The position numbers and the translations under genes were made by a program. DNA of 64,000 bases. Origin: Sphingomonas sp. Root720. GTDB lineage: Bacteria > Pseudomonadota > Alphaproteobacteria > Sphingomonadales > Sphingomonadaceae. Location: contig NZ_LMID01000015.1 of assembly GCF_001428605.1 (NCBI RefSeq), positions 424,228 through 488,227 on the forward strand. Direction: 5' to 3'. How positions within the stretch are numbered: the first letter of the stretch is position 1; each line of letters opens with the position of its first letter. This document shows positions 1-10,313 of this stretch, piece after piece. The notes beneath the pieces were generated by a model. It saw only the letters and a list, made by a program, of their open reading frames with translations, was not told where the DNA came from and ran no database searches.

Positions 1-14
1 GGGGCGCCACGTCA

Positions 15-156
15 TCTCCCGAGACCCCAGCCTGCGCTGGGGTGACGTGAGTGGAGAGCGAGTAAAAAAGATGTCGTCATGCCAGCGCAGGCTGGCATCT
101 CGTGAGGCTGGGACGCCACCTCATCTCCTGGATGCGCAGCCTGCGCTGGCACGACG
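15..156. repeat. REP cluster, three palindromic units
   Basis: Three imperfect copies of a short palindromic repeat precede the first gene. Stems include CCCCAGC-ctgc-GCTGGGG at 25-42 and GCCAGC-gcag-GCTGGC at 81-96, the second inside the full GTCAT...ATCTC frame. A degenerate third copy lies at about 131-156. The same family recurs at about 15 other places in the window. The remainder of 1-219 shows no gene. Confidence 0.8.
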
Positions 157-219
157 GGAAGAGAGAACGCCCCCTCTTTTCCTTCGACCTCGCCCCCCGC
201 CCGCGCTAAACCCCCTGCC

Positions 220-450
220 ATGAGCGGAAACACTTTCTTCTTCATCCTGATCCTCGCCGCGATGGTCGCGACCGTCGTGGCGCTGGTGCGCGGGATCATC
301 GCCTTCCTCCGGACGACCGAAGCCGACCTGAAGGCGGGCGGCGTGAACCAGTCGGGGCTCAAGCAGAACAAGATGATGCGGATGCGCATCGCCTTCCAGG
401 CGATCGCGATCATCCTCGTCATCCTGCTGCTGATCATGAGCCGCCAATAG
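220..450 (+). CDS. Small twin-transmembrane protein, HIG1-domain-like
   Basis: A 76-residue inner-membrane protein with two hydrophobic segments (about residues 5-27 and 54-73). A basic connecting loop contains G-G-V-N-Q-S-G-L-K-Q-N-K-M-M-R-M-R. The two-helix layout and the Q-N-K-M-x-R-x-R loop resemble HIG1 domains, which in mitochondria and some alphaproteobacteria associate with cytochrome oxidase or respiratory supercomplexes. That role is family knowledge and not shown here. It ends 13 bases before the adenosyltransferase and probably shares its transcript. Confidence 0.75.
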   Translation: MSGNTFFFILILAAMVATVVALVRGIIAFLRTTEADLKAGGVNQSGLKQNKMMRMRIAFQAIAIILVILLLIMSRQ

Positions 451-463
451 ACGGCCCCGCCCG

Positions 464-1033
464 ATGGTTCGCCTGACCAGGATCTACACGCGCACCGGCG
501 ACCGGGGCGAGACCGGCCTCGTCGACGGGTCGCGCCTGTCGAAGAGCGCGCCGCGCATGGCCGCGATCGGCGATGTCGACGAGCTCAACTCGGCGATCGG
601 CGTCGCGCTGACCCACGCCCTGCCCGACGACGCCCGCGCCCAGCTCGGCCGCATCCAGAACGAGCTGTTCGACCTCGGCGCCGACTTCGCCACCCCCGGT
701 CCCGATTTCGCGCCGTCGGAGATGCGCCTGCGCATCGTCGCCGCGCAGGTCGAGCGGCTGGAGGCGGAGATCGACGCGATGAACGCCGAACTCGAGCCGC
801 TGCGCAGCTTCGTCCTGCCGGGCGGCGACCCCGGCGCGGCGGCGGTCCACCTCGCCCGCGCGATCTGCCGCCGGGCCGAGCGCGCGGCGGTGGCGGCCGA
901 TGCCGATGTCGGGCTCAACCCGGTCGGGCTCGCTTATGTCAACCGGCTGTCGGACCATCTGTTCGTCCTCGCCCGCCGGCTCAACCGCGCCGGCGCCGGC
1001 GATCCGCTGTGGAAGCCCGGCGCCACGCGCTGA
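464..1033 (+). CDS. PduO-type cob(I)alamin adenosyltransferase
   Basis: Transfers the 5'-deoxyadenosyl group of ATP to cob(I)alamin or a corrinoid precursor to make adenosylcobalamin in the cytoplasm. The N terminus carries the family signature TRTGDRGETGL (residues 6-16) and the later G-D-V-D-E-L-N-S motif. The C terminus has the R-R-A-E-R and Y-V-N-R-L-S-D-x-L-F stretch of the ATP/trimer interface. Its 189 residues are the usual length. It follows the HIG1-like gene closely and lies upstream of uvrA, with about 80 bases and an SOS box between. Confidence 0.9.
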   Translation: MVRLTRIYTRTGDRGETGLVDGSRLSKSAPRMAAIGDVDELNSAIGVALTHALPDDARAQLGRIQNELFDLGADFATPGPDFAPSEMRLRIVAAQVERLEAEIDAMNAELEPLRSFVLPGGDPGAAAVHLARAICRRAERAAVAADADVGLNPVGLAYVNRLSDHLFVLARRLNRAGAGDPLWKPGATR

Positions 1034-1114
1034 CCGCGCCCGGCCGCGGCCCTTGAGAATCGCCCGGCCAGATCCCAGATAGCCCCTTCGCCCACAAGCC
1101 GCCTTGCGCGCCGC

Positions 1115-1129
1115 GAACAAATCTGGAAC
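1115..1129. promoter_or_regulatory. LexA (SOS) box upstream of uvrA
   Basis: GAAC-N7-GAAC (GAAC at 1115-1118, spacer 1119-1125, GAAC at 1126-1129) is an exact match, in reverse complement, to the alphaproteobacterial LexA consensus GTTC-N7-GTTC. It ends 10 bases before the chosen uvrA start, a position where bound LexA would block transcription. SOS control of uvrA is established in other alphaproteobacteria; here it is inferred from the site. Confidence 0.8.
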
Positions 1130-1139
1130 ATTTGCGAAT

Positions 1140-4208
<3,069 letters not shown>

Positions 4209-4313
4209 GCGACCCGCCGCTCGCAGATCGGGGAGGCAATGGCGTCGGCGCGCGAGGCCGCGCTATCCGGTACGCCCACGCCCTGTCAGGCCACAGCGCC
4301 CGCCACCCCCGAC

Positions 4314-4340
4314 CGTCATTCCCGCGAAGGCGGGAATCCA
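4314..4340. repeat. Single REP element downstream of uvrA
   Basis: GTCATTCCCGCGAAGGCGGGAATCC: stem ATTCCCGC/GCGGGAAT with loop GAAG. It is one of the most symmetrical copies in the window. It lies between the uvrA stop and the degenerate uvrA tail copies. Confidence 0.8.
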
Positions 4341-4590
4341 CCGGCAGGCTTGGCCCTGTCCATCTTTGGTTCGGGAAGCGTTCGCCGGTTCGAGCGTCCG
4401 CCCTTTGTCTCGGCATTGGAAATACGCAAAGCCCCGGCGGCTTCATCCGAACGCCTATGCGGCCTATGTAGAGAGGCGGGCCCGCCATGAGACCGCGCGG
4501 GGTTTTGGAGCTTCGGATGTCGCACGCTGACGATCCGGTCCAGTGGCCGGGCAAACGGATAGACTTCGGGTCTTTCGCCGCAGATCTGTT

Positions 4591-4797
4591 GTGCGGGGTG
4601 GAGAAATGGCAGCGGAGGGCACGCCCGAGCATCTCAAGAGCAGCGCTCCCATACGGGGCATTACCTTAGTCTGCTGCTCCGAGATCGACGCGCAAGCTGA
4701 GCAAGAACAGGTGGCAAAGGAAATGCGCAGCTATCCCGGGGCGCATCTCAAGCCGATGCTGCCTCCGGGCGCCCGGAGTGCTCAAGCTGCCGAGTAA
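4591..4797 (+). pseudogene. Two degenerate copies of the uvrA 3' end
   Basis: The UvrA C terminus ([18 protein letters not shown]..., ending GARSVQAAE) is echoed here. Copy one, about 4591-4680, reads VRGGEMAAEGTPE, then slips frame but still matches DNA such as GCGCTCCCATACGGGG against GCGCTCCTATACGGGG in uvrA. Copy two, about 4705-4797, reads EQVAKEMRSYPGAHLKP and ends GARSAQAAE plus stop. Similarity continues beyond the stop (GGGGAGGCAATGG after uvrA, GGGGAGGCTGG here). An 84-codon frame from 4543 covers both but is probably not a functional gene. Apart from one REP copy, I see nothing else recognisable in 4209-4590. Confidence 0.75.
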
Positions 4798-4845
4798 GCC
4801 GCCTGCCGTTCGGAGCCGGTCGGTGCCCGGGGAGGCTGGCTTTGT

Positions 4846-5550
4846 TCATTCTCCGCGACGGGCAAGCTCTTCGAGGATAACCGGAACGGCGTCATCCAGC
4901 GCGTTACCGAACCGATCGAACTGATCTCTCAGTTCACCGTCCGTCAACAACTGACGCTCACTAACCTTCCACGCCCGGACATGGCGATCCGTTTTGCTTC
5001 CCGCTATTCGGGGAACAAAAATTATGAGCGCGTCGGATCCCTCAAAACCTTCCAGCGAGAGGATTGCCTTTTGGACGATGGTGGCAAACAAACGGCTTTG
5101 AAAGTCGGAAAAAGGCATACTGGCCCAGCCGATCAGAAAAACCGGCGTCAGCTTGCCCTTGTCCAGAAACGTGAATGTGGGCTTCACAGGTACAAACATG
5201 TTTCGACCAATCGGATACATCGCGATCATGTCGTGAAAGACTTGGATGCCTTTTATGTCGCGCGCACCGAGCCAAGGAATAAGAGCTGCAGCTATTTCTC
5301 GACCAAGCCGGCTAACTAGAGGGTTCGCTATACCTATTAGCGCTTTCTCAAGGGTTTCTCGGGAAAGACCGAAAGTAACGTAATCGGCGAATAGTCGGTA
5401 TATTTGAGTTAACGCATAACGTGGTTTTCCTAAGACAAATCGCGTTATTTTGCGCGCTGTTTCGTCGCGGCGCCGATCATTCAGTCTCACCCAATTCGCA
5501 AGCGACGGGGGTTTTCTGATTTCAGCAATTTTCCGCTCCGGCGAAACCAT
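4846..5550 (-). CDS. Unassigned protein paired with a Panacea antitoxin (candidate toxin)
   Basis: A 234-residue soluble protein with no signal peptide or membrane helix and no family I recognise. Visible stretches are a basic N-terminal third (RRRDETARKITRF), a middle block NMFVPVKPTFTFLDKGKLTP and a hydrophobic strand LIIFVPRIAG. No nuclease, kinase or acetyltransferase motif is obvious. It starts at ATG 5550 (GTG 5553 also possible), four bases after the stop of the upstream antitoxin-like gene, with AAAGGG as ribosome site. It is therefore translated second in a two-gene operon. The patch is clearly AT-richer than its surroundings (one 60-base row counted at 23 G+C), suggesting transfer. 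The toxin role is inferred only from gene order: Panacea antitoxins are known to pair with many unrelated toxins. It ends 49 bases from the last uvrA tail copy, pointing towards it. Confidence 0.6.
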   Translation of the reverse strand: MVSPERKIAEIRKPPSLANWVRLNDRRRDETARKITRFVLGKPRYALTQIYRLFADYVTFGLSRETLEKALIGIANPLVSRLGREIAAALIPWLGARDIKGIQVFHDMIAMYPIGRNMFVPVKPTFTFLDKGKLTPVFLIGWASMPFSDFQSRLFATIVQKAILSLEGFEGSDALIIFVPRIAGSKTDRHVRAWKVSERQLLTDGELRDQFDRFGNALDDAVPVILEELARRGE

Positions 5551-5554
5551 CACA

Positions 5555-6055
5555 TTACCCTTTCGGTCGTGCTGCGACTATTAATTCAGGCGTAATTTCC
5601 ATTCCCGGATTAGCATGCCCATCGTACCACCATACTTGGTGCCATGCGCCGCCTTCTACATGCGAAATTTCTCTCAAGCGTGATGCGGACAAACGAATTA
5701 AAGGTTCTATGGAATCTCGTAGCGTTGCCTCATCCGACTCAGATAACGATACCGAAGATACCTCCTCTTTTCCCGATTTCGCGGAAAAAAATCGCGCCCG
5801 ATCTCTTATCGGTTTGTCCTCAAACTTCTTGAACGCCTGGTAGATTTCTCTAAAAACCGGACCATGCTCCCAAGCTTCAATTTTCGCGTTAGTAAGAACG
5901 ATACCTTTGTGAAGTAGAAGCGCCTCATACGCAAAAAAAAGCAATTTGTTCAGAGCCATATTGGTTAGCAACAGCCCTCGTGAATCGGCATAATCCAACA
6001 GCCAGTTTGCTAAACCGCGAATACTCAAATTAAGATTACCATATTCGAAGGTCAT
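5555..6055 (-). CDS. Panacea (DUF4065/SocA-like) antitoxin
   Basis: A 166-residue protein with the Panacea-domain signature: LNKLLFFAYEALLL, then KIEAWEHGPVFREIYQAF, then the C-terminal ISHVEGGAWHQVWWY and an I-T-P-E-L-I helix. Proteins of this family (SocA of Caulobacter, PanA antitoxins) neutralise or act as protease adaptors for very diverse toxins, usually encoded by the adjoining gene. I chose ATG 6055, preceded by AAAGGGTAAT, over an upstream TTG at 6139 that would add 28 residues outside the domain. It is first in the operon, with the unassigned gene following after four bases. Base composition is AT-rich relative to the chromosome, consistent with acquisition. Confidence 0.8.
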   Translation of the reverse strand: MTFEYGNLNLSIRGLANWLLDYADSRGLLLTNMALNKLLFFAYEALLLHKGIVLTNAKIEAWEHGPVFREIYQAFKKFEDKPIRDRARFFSAKSGKEEVSSVSLSESDEATLRDSIEPLIRLSASRLREISHVEGGAWHQVWWYDGHANPGMEITPELIVAARPKG

Positions 6056-6446
6056 TATTACCCTTTGCGCGTTGGGCAGATTCCGTACGGCCTTCGCAAA
6101 CCAACCGAAGCCGTCAACATCCAACGAATCTTCGCTCAATCGTCGCGCGTATCGCAGGTGATAGCAAGAGCGAATCGTTCGTTCTTTGTTCCAAAAAGCG
6201 AAGGACAGGAGGTACGGGACACTCTACTAAATAGCTGGAACCGCAAGGCCAGTGCATGAGCTGCTCGTTAACACATGCTCGTACAGCGTCGCACGCCATT
6301 ACCTCCGCACCGGTTTACCCACCTGCGGAGCATCCGCCTGACAGGCGGCCAAATGGCAGCACGACAATCGCATCCATTTCGACGACCATCCCCATGACAT
6401 CGGCGCGATAATCGCCAACAGTCGGTCATTATCGGGGGATCATCAC
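6056..6446. other. Gene-free right flank of the accessory patch
   Basis: No credible gene. It should hold the promoter of the leftward antitoxin operon and of the rightward RTX-like gene. Visible structure includes CTCCGCA...TGCGGAG (about 6303-6330) and the compact palindrome CCGCCTG-a-CAGGCGG close after it. Composition returns to chromosome-like values toward 6400. I found no integrase, tRNA end or clear copy of the uvrA tail here. Confidence 0.4.
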
Positions 6447-7571
6447 ATGACGCACATATTTCCCACCGGCGACAATGCGCTGCGCATGGATTTCGGGATC
6501 GAGCGGATCGGATTGCCGACGACGGTCGTGACGCGCACGGCGCAGACGCTGGTCTACGAAGTCGATGGCTATCGCTATGCCTTCACCGGCACCGACCTGA
6601 CCTATGACGGGCAGGGCCGACCCACCGGTGGCTGGCTGAACTCCTTCGAATATAGCAAGGATGGCGCGGTCCTCTTCAACAAGGCCGCCAGCTCGTCCTG
6701 GGGGCTCGATCCGGTGATCTTCGCCACGCCGAACGGGATCGGCGATCATAATCTTGCGCGCTCGCTGCTGTCGGGGAACGATCATCTCCACGGCAGCGCC
6801 CTCGACGATTGGCTCGTCGATATTTCGGGCCACAATATTGTCGAGGGCGGGGCCGGCAACGACACGATCGTCGGCGGCGACGGCAATGACCATATCTATG
6901 GCTTGTCGGTCGCCGGCGGGGCGGACGGCGCCGATTATGTCGAAGCCGGCGCCGGGTCGGACTATATCCAGGGCAATGCCGGTAATGATCGCATCTTGGG
7001 TGGGGACGGATCGGATCGGATCAACGGCGGCGCGGACGACGACCATCTGTCGGGCGACGCCGGCAACGACAGCATCAACGGCAATCGCGGCAATGACGCC
7101 ATCGAAGGCGGCGCGGGCAACGACGTGCTACGCGGCGGCCAGGGCAATGACACGATCGACGGCGGCGATGGCAATGACGTCCTGATGGGGGATGTGGGCG
7201 TCGACGTACTATATGGCGGAGCGGGCATCGACATCTTCGTCTTCGGCCCGGGCACCAGCCCGATCGGCGAAGATGTCGATCAGATCCACTCTTTCGAAGA
7301 CGGCATCGATCATATCATGCTGGGCTTCACGCCACAGGCGGTGCTGGCCGGGACCGCCCAGACGAACGCCGCCACCTTCATGGAGGGTGCGCGCGCGGCG
7401 GCCCAGGCCCTGTTCGATCAGCATGCTGGCAATTGCGAGCTCGCGGTAATGGAAGGCCCAGCCGCCACGATGCTGATCTTCTGGTCGAGCAACAACGACG
7501 GCCTCGTCGATTCGGTGGTGCAGATGAGCTACAGCCAGAGCGCCCAATATGGGCTGGATGACTTCATTTGA
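6447..7571 (+). CDS. RTX-type calcium-binding repeat protein, copy 1
   Basis: A 374-residue protein with about 130 residues of unique N terminus, then some 12 glycine-rich nonapeptides of the GGxGxDxLx type (EGGAGNDTIVGGDGNDHIYG at about 132-151, continuing to about 260). A C-terminal domain begins DIFVFGPGTSPIG. In RTX proteins such repeats form a Ca2+-bound parallel beta-roll, and the C terminus directs type I secretion. No N-terminal signal peptide is seen, which fits type I export, but no transporter genes are in the window. The start is ATG 6447 after GGGGGA. It is a clear paralogue of 8393-9508, sharing the N-terminal pattern (TPxGD...) and nearly the same DNA at the FVFGPGTSPIG junction. 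Substrate or activity unknown. Confidence 0.8.
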   Translation: MTHIFPTGDNALRMDFGIERIGLPTTVVTRTAQTLVYEVDGYRYAFTGTDLTYDGQGRPTGGWLNSFEYSKDGAVLFNKAASSSWGLDPVIFATPNGIGDHNLARSLLSGNDHLHGSALDDWLVDISGHNIVEGGAGNDTIVGGDGNDHIYGLSVAGGADGADYVEAGAGSDYIQGNAGNDRILGGDGSDRINGGADDDHLSGDAGNDSINGNRGNDAIEGGAGNDVLRGGQGNDTIDGGDGNDVLMGDVGVDVLYGGAGIDIFVFGPGTSPIGEDVDQIHSFEDGIDHIMLGFTPQAVLAGTAQTNAATFMEGARAAAQALFDQHAGNCELAVMEGPAATMLIFWSSNNDGLVDSVVQMSYSQSAQYGLDDFI

Positions 7572-7643
7572 CCGGGGAAGGCGTGCGTCGTTGAATTCCG
7601 GTAAATTCCGGCGACACGTTACCGGTCCGGGGTTCCGGGGGAC

Positions 7644-8270
7644 ATGCGCATGCGACTGGGATGGATCGGGCTCGTCATCGGCCTCGGCGCGATGGCGTTC
7701 GGTGGACACGCGCTTTACGAGGCGAAGGTCGCGGCCGAGCGGAAGGACATCGCCTATGACCGGCTGGTCGCCGGGATGCCCGGCTTCGGCTGGTACAGGG
7801 TGCAGGGCGCCAGCTGGCGGCTGATCGACGCCGTCACCCTGCGCGGCGTGACGGGGGCGACCCTCCCCGACGTCTATGTCCGCGTCCGCCCCGCTGGCGC
7901 GCCCGACGGCGGCGATGCGCCGGCGAAGCTCCTCGTCCATATCGAGGACCAGACACTGGCCGACCGGATGGCTGGCATCCTCGCCGGCCTCGCCCAGGAG
8001 TCCTATCCGACCGCGGGGGACGAGACGCTCGAGGAGGAACACCCGATCGAGGGCATGGTCGAATCGGTCCTGACGGTCGACCGCATCGACCAGAAGGGCG
8101 TCCGCGACGCGCTCGGCGCGCGGCTGGCCGGCGACTATCTGGTCATCGCGCAGGGCCGGACGCCCGACCCGAGCGGGCGCGGCCTCGCCATCCTCATCGG
8201 CGGGCTGCTCCTCTCGGTCCTTTCGGCCTTCTCCCTGCTGCGCCGCCGCCGCGAGCGCGACATCATCTGA
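7644..8270 (+). CDS. Two-helix membrane protein between RTX paralogues, unknown function
   Basis: 208 residues with a hydrophobic segment at about 5-22 and another at about 181-200. It ends in a basic cytoplasmic tail, LLRRRRERD. The roughly 150-residue region between would lie in the periplasm. I recognise no domain. The start is ATG 7644 after GGGGGA. It sits 72 bases after one RTX-type gene and about 120 bases before its paralogue, all on the same strand, so co-expression is plausible. Confidence 0.65.
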   Translation: MRMRLGWIGLVIGLGAMAFGGHALYEAKVAAERKDIAYDRLVAGMPGFGWYRVQGASWRLIDAVTLRGVTGATLPDVYVRVRPAGAPDGGDAPAKLLVHIEDQTLADRMAGILAGLAQESYPTAGDETLEEEHPIEGMVESVLTVDRIDQKGVRDALGARLAGDYLVIAQGRTPDPSGRGLAILIGGLLLSVLSAFSLLRRRRERDII

Positions 8271-8392
8271 GATCGCGGCCCCCTATCGCCGCACCCCAAT
8301 CGTCTCCATTTCCGATCTTTTGCAGGCTGGATAGCTTGACGCTTCCCGCCCTCCCCAAGCAACGATGGGCAGGCTTTGAGGGGAACGCACGG

Positions 8393-9508
8393 ATGGTGAT
8401 GGTCACGCCGGTCGGCGATGCGCCGGTCTACATGGGATCCCTTTTCGACTTCGTCGCCGTCAAACCCCGGCCCGAAGCGATCCATGTCCAGACGACCACC
8501 TCCTGGATCTTCGACGACCAGGTGGGACGGAGCAGCTATTCCGGCATCGGCTTTACCTATGACGCGCAGGGCCTGCTTGTATCGGGTACGATCACGGGGC
8601 TGCACTGGTCGGCGCCGGTCTACGGCGCGTTCGACGTCGGTGGGCTCGCCATATCCGCCGCGGCCTTCCGTCAGTCCTGGGCAGGCGGCGATCCGCTGGC
8701 GGCGCTGCTGCCCGGCGACGATGTCTATCAGGGCAGTTCGCACGACGACATCATCCGCGATGTCGCCGGGCACAACGTCTTCCTCGGCGGGGACGGCTTC
8801 GATCAGATGAGCGGCGGACCCGGTAACGATCATCTCTGGGGGCAGTCGCCCAACGGCGGTCCCGATGAAGGCGACTATCTGGCCGGCGGCGGGGGCTCGG
8901 ATTATATCCAGGGCAACGCCGGCGACGACCTTGTCGAGGGCGGAGACGGGTCGGACCGGCTCTATGGCGGCCAGGGCGAAGACGCCCTCTACGGGGGCCC
9001 CGGCAACGACACGATCAACGGCAATCTTGGCAACGACTATATCCAGGGCAATGAAGGAAACGATCTGCTGCGCGGCGGGCAGGGCGACGATGGCTGGATC
9101 AGCGGCGGCGAGGGCAATGACACGATCATGGGCGATCTGGGGGCCGATCGCATGTTCGGTGGCTGGGATGCCGATCTGTTCGTCTTCGGCCCCGGCACCA
9201 GCCCGATCGGCGCCACGATCGACAGCGTCGCCGATTTCGAGCAGGGCAGCGACCTGATCTCGCTCGGCTTCGTCCCCGCCACGGTGCTGACCGGCAGCAG
9301 CGCCGCCGCCGCCGCCAGCATCGACGCCGCCCGCACCGCCGCCCAGGCGCTGTTCGACGGCCATGCCGGCGATCATGAGGTCGCCGCGATCGGCTATCAG
9401 GGCGCCACCCTGATCTTCTGGTCGGGCAATGGCGGCGCGGCGATCGACTCGGTCGTCAGCTTCCAGAACCAGTCCCCCACCGACTTCGCCCTCGCCGACT
9501 TCGGCTGA
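8393..9508 (+). CDS. RTX-type calcium-binding repeat protein, copy 2
   Basis: 372 residues with the same plan as the gene at 6447: a unique N terminus, GGxGxDxLx repeats (for example GGPGNDTINGNLGNDYIQG), and a C-terminal domain opening LFVFGPGTSPIGATIDS. ATG 8393 was chosen over TTG 8336 because GAGGGG lies at proper distance and the resulting N terminus (MVMVTPVGD) aligns with copy 1 (MTHIFPTGD). Probably secreted and Ca2+-binding by family; function unknown. The two genes look like an old tandem duplication, since they have diverged strongly outside the repeats and C-terminal motif. Confidence 0.8.
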   Translation: MVMVTPVGDAPVYMGSLFDFVAVKPRPEAIHVQTTTSWIFDDQVGRSSYSGIGFTYDAQGLLVSGTITGLHWSAPVYGAFDVGGLAISAAAFRQSWAGGDPLAALLPGDDVYQGSSHDDIIRDVAGHNVFLGGDGFDQMSGGPGNDHLWGQSPNGGPDEGDYLAGGGGSDYIQGNAGDDLVEGGDGSDRLYGGQGEDALYGGPGNDTINGNLGNDYIQGNEGNDLLRGGQGDDGWISGGEGNDTIMGDLGADRMFGGWDADLFVFGPGTSPIGATIDSVADFEQGSDLISLGFVPATVLTGSSAAAAASIDAARTAAQALFDGHAGDHEVAAIGYQGATLIFWSGNGGAAIDSVVSFQNQSPTDFALADFG

Positions 9509-9857
9509 GGCCCGGAGGAGGGGACGCCACCCCTCCTCCGGCACCTCGATTCCTCCCTCTGCTCCCCGTCCTGCCAGTGCAGGCCGGCCTCTCGGGGGAG
9601 AGGAGACCACGCCGCCGCGGGAGCCGCCCGAGACCCCAGCCTGCGCCGACGTGACGCCGTGGATGCGGGGATGCCCCTCCTCCCGTCACCCCGGGCGCGA
9701 CGAAAAGCGACAAACCACCCCCCACCCGTCACCCCGGGCTCGACCCGGGTCCCGCTGCCTTGCTCCCGAACCGCGCGATCAGGCCGCTCGCCCCGCCCAT
9801 ATCGTACCCCATTTGTTCTTCTCTTGTAGGTTCCCGCCCGCTACGCCTCGATACGCC
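9509..9857. repeat. Gene-free REP cluster
   Basis: About 350 bases without a gene. Degenerate palindromic units lie at about 9568-9594 (CCTGCCAGTGCAGGCCGGCC), 9630-9656 (GAGACCCCAGCCTGCGCCG in opposite orientation), 9684-9700, and 9727-9753 (CACCCCGGGctcgaCCCGGGT, a different stem sequence). It separates the RTX block from the HGG-motif gene fragment. Confidence 0.7.
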
Positions 9858-10196
9858 ATGGACCAGAGGCCGCCGACCGCCGAACCCGCGATCCTCGCCG
9901 CCGCCCCCCGCTGCGGCGCGCGCACCCGCTCGGGTGCGCCCTGCCGGTCCCCGGCGGTGAACGGCGCCCGGCGCTGCCGGATGCATGGCGGCAAGGGCAG
10001 CGGCGCCCCGCGCGGCAATCGCAATGGCTGGAAACATGGTGGCCGCTCGGCCTGGATCCGGGAAGTCGGCCGCTATCTGCGCGCCACCAGCCCCGCCGCG
10101 CTGGCCCGGCTCGTCGCCGATGAAAATGAAAAAGCAAAAATTCGAACACACAACCCCATGCACCCGGAAATCGGGCATCCGAACCCGGCCTCTTTC
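9858..10196 (+). pseudogene. HGGxSTG-type small protein, C terminus lost in REP DNA
   Basis: The frame from ATG 9858 encodes CGARTRSGAPCRSPA, then RCRMHGGKGSGAPRGNRN and WKHGGRS. This is the Cys-rich HGG signature of a small-protein family common in phages and proteobacterial chromosomes, of unknown function. After about 113 codons the frame enters a REP cluster without meeting a stop and stays open, antisense over the next gene, until 12152. The natural C terminus has apparently been replaced or its stop removed. I give only the part before the repeat; expression is uncertain. Confidence 0.55.
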
Positions 10197-10197
10197 G

Positions 10198-10287
10198 CGT
10201 CATGCCAGCGCAGGCTGGCATCTCCGGAGAGGGGAGACCGGGTCGTCGCAGGAGCCTCGGGAGACTCCAGCCTGCGCTGGGGTGACG
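10198..10287. repeat. REP pair, opposed orientation
   Basis: A perfect unit GTCATGCCAGCGCAGGCTGG... (10198-10224) and an inverted unit GAGACTCCAGCCTGCGCTGG... (10261-10287) about 36 bases apart. They form the end of the HGG-gene frame and lie just beyond the stop of the DUF817 gene. Confidence 0.8.
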
Positions 10288-10313
10288 AAAGAACAGGCGT
10301 CACCCCGTCGCCG

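Noticed and set aside
4380-4410. tRNA T-arm-like GGTTCGAG near 4390 as an integration site
   Set aside because: The flanking bases do not pair into a T stem and no acceptor or anticodon arm is present.
4543-4797. An 84-residue protein-coding gene
   Set aside because: Its sequence is two broken uvrA tails joined across a frame slip; it is better described as a remnant.
5555-6139. TTG 6139 as start of the Panacea gene
   Set aside because: No ribosome site, and the added residues lie outside the domain; ATG 6055 has AAAGGG at good distance.
6330-6360. A fourth copy of the uvrA tail at the right edge of the accessory patch
   Set aside because: CGGAGC...CAGGCGGCCAAATGG weakly resembles the end of uvrA, but the match is short, gapped and palindromic in its own right.
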